Below, piece after piece: positions 33,840-41,073 of a DNA stretch of 64,000 nt. Both the position numbers and the translations under genes were made by a program. Within the stretch, counting starts at the first letter, position 1. The number at the start of each line of letters is the position of its first letter. Source of the DNA: Rhodopirellula sp. P2 (GTDB lineage: Bacteria > Planctomycetota > Planctomycetia > Pirellulales > Pirellulaceae). The stretch is taken from contig NZ_CP118225.1 of the NCBI RefSeq assembly GCF_028768465.1, positions 3,143,001 through 3,207,000 of the forward strand. The letters run 5' to 3'. Under the pieces are notes generated by a model that searched no databases, was not told the DNA's origin, and worked only from the letters and a program-made list of their open reading frames with translations.

Positions 33840-35656
33840 ATGCGGTTGTGATGGATGACTCGGGGGATCGGTTCTTGCAGCGAGTCCATCGCGCGGCCGA
33901 TCGTGTGCTTGGGAACAGTCAAACCGGTCGAGAGATCGGGGAGCTTTGTCGCGATCACGCGGAAGCTCGCGAGATGATTTTGACCGATCGCGTGTCCAGT
34001 TCGGTGGTGGTGGCGGTCGTGGGGGCCACCGGCCAAGGCAAATCTTGGTTGGTTCGGCAAATGATTCGTGGCGGTCCGGTCGATGCCATACGCAGTGGCA
34101 ATTCGCTGGACGAAGCCACGGAGAAGTTGACGTGGATTGGGCCCCAGCCACCCGCGGACTTGGACGCGCGCCATGAGCGGTTCATCGCCTGCGACGCCGG
34201 GAAAATGCGATCGATCGGTTCGCCTTACTTGTTGGTCGATGCTCCGGGGGCAACCGACGACCGGCGAGCAATCGCTGGCGTTGCTCAACGGGCTTTGTCG
34301 ACTGCGTCTGTTTTGGTGATGGTGATTCGTCGTGATCAATTGCGAAGCCAGCGGGTTTCGGGGTTGGCCGCGGCCTCCGAAGGCTCCGTTGTGATTCCCG
34401 TGATCAACATGGCGGACGTCAACGATGATTCGCTCGATGCCGACGTGGAGGCTTTGGTGGCTCGGTTGCGATCGACTGCCCCGCAGAGCCAGATCGCTCC
34501 CGCGGTGATCGTCCGTGATTTCGAGATTGTTGAGCAGGGCGAAGACGAAATCGGGATTCAGTTGGCCGAAACATTGGGACGCCGAATCGAGGAAGCGATC
34601 TGTGAGTCGGGGGGAGGCGATCAGCGTCGCAGCACACGGTTGTCCGCGCTCGACGCACGTTTTTCGGCCGCCGTCGCCTCGGTGTTGCAAACTCAGTTGC
34701 CCGAATTGACGAGCGCGGTGGACCGATTGAACGCGGAAGCCACTCGGTTGCCATCGGAAGTGGCCGGGACACTGCTCGGCGGGACGACGCCTCTGCGAGC
34801 CGCGATCCGGAGTCGACTGCGACTGTCGTTGATGGCGGACACCGCCGCGATCTGGTTCCCCTATCGAACGGTGTTGTCGCTGTTGAATTTGACCCATGGA
34901 GCCTGGGATCGTGTGCTGCTGTCTTTGTCTGGATCCCTGCCCTCGTTGATTGGCGCGGTCTACGCGGGAGCCCGGAATCTGAGTGATCAACGTGCTGCGG
35001 ACATGGACTTGCGAAGTGGACTGCGGCAGCGAACGGCGGCGTCCGTGGCTGATCGACTGGGGCCCATGGCGCGGCGATTTCGTGCGGAGCTGAATCAGTT
35101 GCGCCACGGTTCCATTGAAGCGGACCTGGAATCCTCTCCCGACACGCCGGTCGCTTCCTTGGCTGGGATCGAAACGTTGCAAGAGTCCTCGCAGAAATCG
35201 TTTGATACCGCGATCAGTCAGGGGGCCACGACGACTTGGTTTGCTAATGCCGCTGGGTTGGCCGGGACGCTGCTGTTTTGGTTGTTGATGACCGGGCCGC
35301 TGGTGGCACTTTATCGAGGTTATTTCGATGCCAGTTATTCGACGATGCGAGATGTGCTGCAGGCCGAAGGCGTGGCCGGTGACTTGAACAAGTTTCCTCG
35401 TCCTGACATGTCGATGATGCTGACCAGTCTGCTGCTGTCGGTGTTGCCGATGGCTGTTTTTTCGATGTTGATTTTGTCCTGGGCACAAGCCAAGGGGCGA
35501 GTTGATCGGATCGAAGACCGATTGCGAGGTGAACATGAGCACTTGGTGCAAAAGCTGCAGCGTGACGGGGTGTTGCGATTGGCGTGGAGTGATCCGTTGC
35601 TCGCGGATGCGGAGTTTTTGCTGTCCGTGGGACGAACCGGGGAGGAGAGGCAATGA
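33836..35656 (+). CDS. P-loop GTPase 2 with C-terminal membrane helices
   Basis: 606 residues. Walker A GATGQGKS at 63-70, G3 DAPG in YLLVDAPGATDD and G4 NMAD in VIPVINMADVN make a complete GTPase signature. The middle region is helical (VASVLQTQLPELTSAVDRLNAEA). Hydrophobic stretches occur around WFPYRTVLSLLNL, and two strong helices near the end: AAGLAGTLLFWLLMTGPLVALY and MLTSLLLSVLPMAVFSMLIL, followed by a charged helical tail (GRVDRIEDRLRGEHEHLV). The architecture mirrors the upstream gene, and the two probably form a hetero-complex on the membrane, though this is inference. It starts within the upstream stop (ATGA), and its stop overlaps the next gene, which has a strong GGAGGAGAGG Shine-Dalgarno. 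Confidence 0.78.
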   Translation: MNAVVMDDSGDRFLQRVHRAADRVLGNSQTGREIGELCRDHAEAREMILTDRVSSSVVVAVVGATGQGKSWLVRQMIRGGPVDAIRSGNSLDEATEKLTWIGPQPPADLDARHERFIACDAGKMRSIGSPYLLVDAPGATDDRRAIAGVAQRALSTASVLVMVIRRDQLRSQRVSGLAAASEGSVVIPVINMADVNDDSLDADVEALVARLRSTAPQSQIAPAVIVRDFEIVEQGEDEIGIQLAETLGRRIEEAICESGGGDQRRSTRLSALDARFSAAVASVLQTQLPELTSAVDRLNAEATRLPSEVAGTLLGGTTPLRAAIRSRLRLSLMADTAAIWFPYRTVLSLLNLTHGAWDRVLLSLSGSLPSLIGAVYAGARNLSDQRAADMDLRSGLRQRTAASVADRLGPMARRFRAELNQLRHGSIEADLESSPDTPVASLAGIETLQESSQKSFDTAISQGATTTWFANAAGLAGTLLFWLLMTGPLVALYRGYFDASYSTMRDVLQAEGVAGDLNKFPRPDMSMMLTSLLLSVLPMAVFSMLILSWAQAKGRVDRIEDRLRGEHEHLVQKLQRDGVLRLAWSDPLLADAEFLLSVGRTGEERQ

Positions 35657-36483
35657 TGGGAAGTGTGCTTCATGATCTGAATGAAAACATGCTTTTGTTG
35701 CAGGTTCTGGCGGAGGGAGAGGTGCCGGCAGCAAAGCCGGACTCCATTTGGTCGATTGTGACCAGCGGTGGAATCCCGGGCTTGATGATCTTGTTCGTGT
35801 TGCTTGCCTTCAGCATTGCGGCTGTTTACTTGGTGGTCGATCAATCGTTGGCTCTGCGACGGCGTGATGTGGTGCCGGACAAGCTCAGCGGCGGCGTGGC
35901 AACGGCGCTCCAGTCGTCGCGATTGGCAGAAGCTGAAACCTTGCTGCGTCAGAATCCGAGTGTTCTGGCGGGGGTCATCTCGGTTGGATTGAACCATCGC
36001 GAATATGGATGGCCGGAAGTTGAAAAGTCGGTCGAAGACGCATTGGTCGATCAGTCCTCCCGGATGCTTCGACGAATCGATTATCTGGCGATGATTGCCA
36101 ACCTGGCACCAATGGTCGGGTTGCTGGGGACGGTGACGGGGATGATTTTCGCGTTTCGCCAAGTCGCCGCGACTCGTGGTGCTGCTGGTGCGGGAGATTT
36201 GGCAGAGGGGATTTATCAGGCTCTGGTCACAACCGTCGGTGGGTTGCTGGTGGCGATTCCAGCACTTGCCGCGTCGGGTGTGCTGCGAAATCGAGTGGAC
36301 GCGTTGTTGTCCGATGTCACAATGCATGCGGATCGAGCCTTGGCTCCGCTTCGTCGTCGTGCTGCGGCGGCGTCCCGGTTGGTCTCAGCCAGCACTCCTG
36401 GTGGCGGCCGGATTGTCGCCGTGCCGCCCGCTCAAATGCCCGGCCGAAAAGCACCGCCTCCCGAACAGGATGGAACCCGATGA
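35653..36483 (+). CDS. MotA/TolQ/ExbB-family proton channel subunit
   Basis: 276 residues with three expected membrane segments: IPGLMILFVLLAFSIAAVYLVV (near residue 40), LAMIANLAPMVGLLGTVTGMIFAF (~150, the conserved P-x-x-G-L-L-G-T-V-x-G motif) and YQALVTTVGGLLVAIPALAASGV (~200). The cytoplasmic loop (ALRRRDVVPDKLSGGVATALQ) and the basic Pro-rich tail are normal. The usual partner ExbD/TolR is absent from the neighbourhood; the two GTPases upstream take its place in the operon. It probably conducts protons in a complex that powers a membrane or envelope process. It starts in the upstream stop after an excellent Shine-Dalgarno, 35641-35650. Confidence 0.88.
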   Translation: MMGSVLHDLNENMLLLQVLAEGEVPAAKPDSIWSIVTSGGIPGLMILFVLLAFSIAAVYLVVDQSLALRRRDVVPDKLSGGVATALQSSRLAEAETLLRQNPSVLAGVISVGLNHREYGWPEVEKSVEDALVDQSSRMLRRIDYLAMIANLAPMVGLLGTVTGMIFAFRQVAATRGAAGAGDLAEGIYQALVTTVGGLLVAIPALAASGVLRNRVDALLSDVTMHADRALAPLRRRAAAASRLVSASTPGGGRIVAVPPAQMPGRKAPPPEQDGTR

Positions 36484-37133
36484 ATCGACCAACGGATGGA
36501 TCAATGAAAAAGCGTCTGGGCCAAGAGTCATTCGGCAAACAATCGCTCCCCGAAGCAGCGTGTCGGTGTGGCAGGGTCGTGCCCGCCATGGCTTTGGCAT
36601 TGGTCGCGACATCGGCGATCGCCCAGCCACCGGTTGATGATTGGAAAAAGTTGGAGTTGCCGACAGTCGAGAGGCCGGTCGTTCCACCGTCCGATCGGGC
36701 AGCGGAGAAAATCCAAAAGGCTCTTGAGGGCGACGCTCCCGTTCCAACCGGCGATGGAATGTTGGATGACGTGTTGAACATCATTCAGAGACGTGGAAGC
36801 GTGCTGGATGGGTCGGTCTTGGATTCCGAAATCGATCCGCTTTCGGATCCGGCTGATCAGCGGTCAAAGGTCTCTGGGCCTGGCACGAAGGATGTCGGTT
36901 CCTTGTCCGGTCCTGCCGCCTCGTTTCGTTTGGCTGAACAATTGTTGGCGACCGCACGAAGATTGGAGAAGGCGATTCCGTCACGGAAAGCCGAACGGAC
37001 TCCGCGAATTGTCACCGGCGAAGATCTCGCGAAGCCGCCGGCCGAAATGCTGCCGGTCGAGAGTCTGGTTTACCAGTTGCGATTGCGTGCGGTTGAGCTG
37101 ATGCAGAGTGGTCTGCAAGCCTCCCGCGAGTAA
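36480..37133 (+). CDS. Exported small protein closing the GTPase/ExbB operon
   Basis: 217 residues from ATG 36480 overlapping the upstream stop; ATG 36504 (MKKRLGQ) is a possible alternative. The N-terminus has a basic part and then VVPAMALALVATSAIAQPP, a signal peptide. The mature part is hydrophilic with a Pro-rich start (LPTVERPVVPPSDRAAEKI), helical segments (SFRLAEQLLATARRLEKAI) and a final helix ESLVYQLRLRAVELMQ. There is no recognisable domain. As a periplasmic product encoded with an ExbB-like channel it may play a role like that of ExbD/TolR or a periplasmic adaptor, but this is conjecture. Confidence 0.65.
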   Translation: MNRPTDGSMKKRLGQESFGKQSLPEAACRCGRVVPAMALALVATSAIAQPPVDDWKKLELPTVERPVVPPSDRAAEKIQKALEGDAPVPTGDGMLDDVLNIIQRRGSVLDGSVLDSEIDPLSDPADQRSKVSGPGTKDVGSLSGPAASFRLAEQLLATARRLEKAIPSRKAERTPRIVTGEDLAKPPAEMLPVESLVYQLRLRAVELMQSGLQASRE

Positions 37134-37223
37134 ACTGAAGGATCCCACCTCGCCAGGGACTGGATCGCTTGTCAGTTGGTTTGATCTGTCCTGCCCCCCC
37201 CTCCCCTTCCCTGTTCGGCCTTC

Positions 37224-39560
37224 ATGCTTCTTGCCCTTCGAAATCAACTCAAGCGACCGTTGACGCTGGTCTTCGTTTCCGTGGTCGTGTTGATCGCAGG
37301 CGCGGTAGCGGCGGACTACTTCACGGGACTTCCTGAGTCCGCAGTGGCCACCTATGTCGGGCGAGAAGCTTGCGTCGATTGTCACCAGGCGGAGTCGCTC
37401 GCCTTTCAAGGTTCTCATCATGATTTGGCCATGGACGTGGCCACGGATGAAACCGTGCTCGGCGATTTTGGCGATGTGATCTTCGAGCATGATGGATTGC
37501 AAAACCGGCTGTTCCGGGACGGCGATCGGTTCATGATCCACACCGAAGGTCCTGGTGGTGCGATGCAGGATTTCGAGGTGAAGTATGTGTTCGGAGTCGA
37601 CCCGCTACAGCAATACATGGTCGAGTTTGATCGTGATCCGGAGGCGAGTGAGGATGAGATCGGACGCCTGCAAGTTCTACGGATCAGTTGGGATACGAAT
37701 CGAAAAGAGTGGTTCTATTTGCGTCCGCCGGACGTGCCTGAAAAGCTCGAGCCAGGCGATCCATTGCACTGGACCGGTGTGGCCCAGCGTTGGCAAACGA
37801 TGTGCGCGGATTGTCACTCAACGAATTTGAAAACCAATCACGACGTCGAAACGCTGACTTATCACACGACGTTCTCTGAGATGGATGTCAGTTGCGAAGC
37901 CTGCCATGGTCCCGCCAGTCTGCATGTTGAGATGGCGCGTGGGAATTCGTTGTTCTGGGATCGGCACCACGGATATGGTCTGGCCAAACTCAAAGGGGAA
38001 GATCCAACCGGTCAGTTGGAAGCGTGCGCTCCGTGCCACAGTCGACGCAGTGTGCTGGACGCGGACTATCAGGCGGGCGATCCGTTTTGCAGTCACTTCA
38101 ATTTGGAACTGCTTCGCGGTGACACGTACCACGATGACGGGCAGATCAAAGACGAGGTCTATGTTTATGGATCGTTTGTGCAGAGCAAAATGTTCCACAA
38201 GGGCATCCGCTGCACCGACTGCCATGACCCGCACTCGTTGGAGCTCAAGCATCCTGGTAATGAAACCTGCACGTCTTGTCACCAGCACGCGGCCGGGAAA
38301 TACGACGTGCCGTCGCACCATCATCACGCGGTCGGTTCGGAAGGCGCAAAGTGCGTGAATTGCCACATGCCTCACACGACCTACATGGAAGTCGATCCAC
38401 GCCGCGACCACAGTCTGCGTGTGCCCCGGCCGGATCTGTCCGTTTCCATTGGGACGCCGAACGCATGCAGCAGTTGCCATGTGAAGGATCAACTGGAAAG
38501 CATCTCCGCAGACAAACGAGACTCGCTGACGCTGTACCAAGATTGGCTGCTGGCCGCTTCGGAAGGCGACGAGGAGGTTGCGGAGGCGATTTCGAAAACC
38601 GATCAGTGGTGCGACGAAGCTTGCGAGAAATGGTATGGCGACGAACGTCAGACGCCGGCGCACTATGGCGAGATATTAGCGGGACTGCGAACCGGCGATT
38701 CTGCCGTTGTTTCGAAAGCACTGCGGTATGTGACGCAGCCGCCCGAGATCGCTCCGGTGTTGGCACGCGCCACGACGCTGGATGAACTTCTGCAGAACGG
38801 TCGAGGCCGAGAAGCGATTTCCGCCGCCAAAACGGTGCTGAAGGATCCGAATGAACATCCGATCCTGCGGGCGACTGCAGCGAGGGTGATGGGTGCCAGC
38901 AGTCCAACCGACGCGGTGAAGATTCTGTTGCCGTTGCTGGATGATCCCTCTCATCTGGTCCGTAGCGAAGCGACGAAGGCACTGGTTTCGTCGGGCGGCT
39001 ATCAGACTCTTTCGGGAACGCGACAGAAGCAAGCCGATGCAGCGATCGATGCGATCAAAGAGGAGCTGATGGTGGCCTCGGATCGAGCTGGTGCGCACAT
39101 GGCCTGGGCCTCGCTCAGTGAACAACGCGGGGACTACTTGGAAGCGGTGCAGTCCTATGAAAATGCGATTCGGGTTCAGCCGGAGATGTCCGGTCCGCGG
39201 ACGAATTATGCAGCGATGCTGGATCAATTGGCGGCTGCGGCTGGCCAGTCCCGAGCGGCTCAGTCAGCGATCGTGCAATTGTTTGGTGGCAGCGGGACGC
39301 TCGACGCCTTGATCCAGCAAGCAGCGGCAAAAGCGAAGCAACTACGACTGGATGAATTGCCGTTGTTGGGGCGTGACGCGAAGTTGGCTTCTGACAACGC
39401 CGACGTTCAGTACCGATACGGTTTGGCGTTGTACTTGTCCGGTGATTTGCCGGCAGCGGAAAAACAATTGCAGCGAGCCGCCGAGCTCGCGCCCGACGTC
39501 GAAATCTTCTCCACCGCCCTGAAATTGCTGCAAGAACGGATGAGCGAAACGGGGCAGTGA
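37224..39560 (+). CDS. Exported octaheme cytochrome c with C-terminal TPR-like repeats
   Basis: 778 residues. A membrane anchor or signal (LTLVFVSVVVLIAGAVAA, residues 13-30) is followed by eight CxxCH heme sites: CVDCH (from residue 50), CADCH, CEACH, CAPCH, CTDCH, CTSCH, CVNCH and CSSCH. Histidine-rich stretches (SHHHHAVG) can supply axial ligands. From about residue 500 on the sequence becomes helical with HEAT/TPR-like repeats (PTDAVKILLPLLDDPSHLVRSEATKAL; DYLEAVQSYENAIRVQPEMSGPRTNYA; DVQYRYGLALYLSGDLPAAEKQLQRAAELAP). This resembles the planctomycete multiheme cytochrome/TPR fusions of unknown substrate, related to cytochrome c554-like electron carriers. It ends close to the direct repeat that starts the accessory island. 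Confidence 0.9.
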   Translation: MLLALRNQLKRPLTLVFVSVVVLIAGAVAADYFTGLPESAVATYVGREACVDCHQAESLAFQGSHHDLAMDVATDETVLGDFGDVIFEHDGLQNRLFRDGDRFMIHTEGPGGAMQDFEVKYVFGVDPLQQYMVEFDRDPEASEDEIGRLQVLRISWDTNRKEWFYLRPPDVPEKLEPGDPLHWTGVAQRWQTMCADCHSTNLKTNHDVETLTYHTTFSEMDVSCEACHGPASLHVEMARGNSLFWDRHHGYGLAKLKGEDPTGQLEACAPCHSRRSVLDADYQAGDPFCSHFNLELLRGDTYHDDGQIKDEVYVYGSFVQSKMFHKGIRCTDCHDPHSLELKHPGNETCTSCHQHAAGKYDVPSHHHHAVGSEGAKCVNCHMPHTTYMEVDPRRDHSLRVPRPDLSVSIGTPNACSSCHVKDQLESISADKRDSLTLYQDWLLAASEGDEEVAEAISKTDQWCDEACEKWYGDERQTPAHYGEILAGLRTGDSAVVSKALRYVTQPPEIAPVLARATTLDELLQNGRGREAISAAKTVLKDPNEHPILRATAARVMGASSPTDAVKILLPLLDDPSHLVRSEATKALVSSGGYQTLSGTRQKQADAAIDAIKEELMVASDRAGAHMAWASLSEQRGDYLEAVQSYENAIRVQPEMSGPRTNYAAMLDQLAAAAGQSRAAQSAIVQLFGGSGTLDALIQQAAAKAKQLRLDELPLLGRDAKLASDNADVQYRYGLALYLSGDLPAAEKQLQRAAELAPDVEIFSTALKLLQERMSETGQ

Positions 39561-39579
39561 GGAGTTGGTGGTCGCGGAA

Positions 39580-39869
39580 GGCCAGCTGGTTCACGGATGG
39601 GATGCGATGGTGCCGCCCCGCGTCCGTTGAGTGGGGGTCAGTTGCAGAGCGACGAAATTGGGCGGTTTCTCCAGCCGGCTGCCGCCGCTCCGCGGCTTTC
39701 CGGATGGGGTGGCGGTACCCGGACCTCGGGTTGAAACCCGAGGCTTTCGGATTTCACCGCTCCGCGGTACTGCCTGGCAGTGCGTCCACCCCGAGGAAAA
39801 CAAGGGGAAAGCAATTTCGTCCGCCAGTTAGCGATGAAACCGGTGACATGGCTGGCACCTTGCGCAGTG
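39580..39869. repeat. Direct repeat DR1, 221-bp element with a 69-bp insertion (copy 1)
   Basis: The element equals 43848-44068 with only four mismatches that I can count by eye, except for a 69-bp insert (39618-39686) flanked by TGCCGCC on both sides. Inside is a stable hairpin CCTCGGGTTGAAACCCGAGG. Together with the other copy it brackets the AAA-ATPase/protease pair in direct orientation. Confidence 0.95.
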
Positions 39870-39971
39870 GCTTTTTCTTCGCCCGCTAATTTCTCTGCGT
39901 CACAAGTCTGTCGTGACTGAAATGGAACGAAATGCTACACTCAGCCATGTCATTATTCCCTCCTGAAGAAC

Positions 39972-41072
39972 GTGGGTTCCTTGAAACGCCGTACCCCCCA
40001 GACCGTTGCGCCGCAAAGCTCTGAGTCGATTCAGAAGCTGCTGCTTGCGCATTTCGCGGGGAATGAGCCGGAATTTCGGGCGGCCGCATGGGATATCATC
40101 GAGGAAGAACGCCGACTGAATCACACGGTGTTGGCAAATGAGCTGGAACGCATCCTTAAGAGCGTCAACGGGACGACGCCCAAGATGTTTTTCCATGCGC
40201 TCAGTACTAGCGACGGGAATATGCCCAAAGACCCGGACAAGAACGCAAATCTTGTCGAAGTGACACAGCCCGACGTCGAACTGGATGACGTGGTGCTGAC
40301 TCCAGAACTCTCGCAAAGCATCGAGCGCGTCATTCAAGAACGTCGTAGCAGCGAGCTATTGCGATCCCACGGAATGCAACCTGCGGGGAAGCTCCTGCTT
40401 TGTGGGCCTCCCGGTTGTGGCAAGACGATGGTTGCGTCGGCTCTGGCCAATGCGCTTTATCTCCCGCTTGCAACCGTTCGGTTCGATGCGGTGGTTTCAT
40501 CGTATCTCGGGGAAACAGCGGCGAATCTTCGCAAGGTATTCGAGTTTGCTCGGCTACGGCCAGTGCTGTTGTTTTTCGATGAATTTGACGCGATCGGAAA
40601 ACATCGAACTGCACTCGATGAACATGGTGAATTAAAGCGAGTTGTCAATTCATTCTTACAGATGCTCGACGGCTTCCATTCGGAGACGTTGACTGTCGCC
40701 GCGACGAACCACCAAGGGCTGCTTGATCCGGCGTTGTGGCGGCGTTTTGATGATATTTTGCTATTCCCCAACCCAACGGTGGAGCAAATCGAATCACTGC
40801 TATGTCGGTGCTTTCATCAAGTCACGGTGAGTAAGTCCGTGCGACTGCGTTCCGTTGCCCGCAATATGGTCGGATTCTCTCATGCCGACGTCGAACGCGT
40901 CGCACAAGATTCCATCAAACGAGTGCTGTTAGACGAGCGCGAACAAGTCACGCCAGCGGTGTTAAACGCAGCGGTAGAGCGACAGGAAAAGCGAGTCGAA
41001 ATTACTGATATTAATTCAGGGGTTGCCGTACCGCGAAAGGCCAGGCCGCGTAGCTCCAAGAAAACGTCTTAG
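39972..41072 (+). CDS. ietA: AAA+ ATPase, IetA-like
   Basis: 366 residues from GTG 39972 (no ATG in frame upstream; TTG 39981 is an alternative). Walker A GPPGCGKT at residues 145-152, Walker B LLFFDEFDAIG with Asp203-Glu204, sensor-1 VAATNHQ and the arginine-finger LLDPALWRRFDD are all intact; N-terminal 120 residues are helical (LLLAHFAGNEPEFRAAAWDIIEEERRL). The arrangement of a FtsH/Bcs1-like AAA module directly followed, after one base, by a subtilisin-like protease is that of IetAS, reported in rhizobia as a plasmid-incompatibility factor and later as a defence system. I infer that it opens or delivers substrates for, or activates, the protease. Lower GC and different codon usage than neighbours, and the flanking repeats, suggest transfer. 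Confidence 0.85.
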   Translation: MGSLKRRTPQTVAPQSSESIQKLLLAHFAGNEPEFRAAAWDIIEEERRLNHTVLANELERILKSVNGTTPKMFFHALSTSDGNMPKDPDKNANLVEVTQPDVELDDVVLTPELSQSIERVIQERRSSELLRSHGMQPAGKLLLCGPPGCGKTMVASALANALYLPLATVRFDAVVSSYLGETAANLRKVFEFARLRPVLLFFDEFDAIGKHRTALDEHGELKRVVNSFLQMLDGFHSETLTVAATNHQGLLDPALWRRFDDILLFPNPTVEQIESLLCRCFHQVTVSKSVRLRSVARNMVGFSHADVERVAQDSIKRVLLDEREQVTPAVLNAAVERQEKRVEITDINSGVAVPRKARPRSSKKTS

Positions 41073-41073
41073 A

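Noticed and set aside
33560..35734. A 724-codon open frame on the minus strand opposite the second GTPase
   Set aside because: It is Gln/His/Arg-rich without any domain, exactly opposite two motif-bearing GTPase genes; it is a codon-bias shadow.
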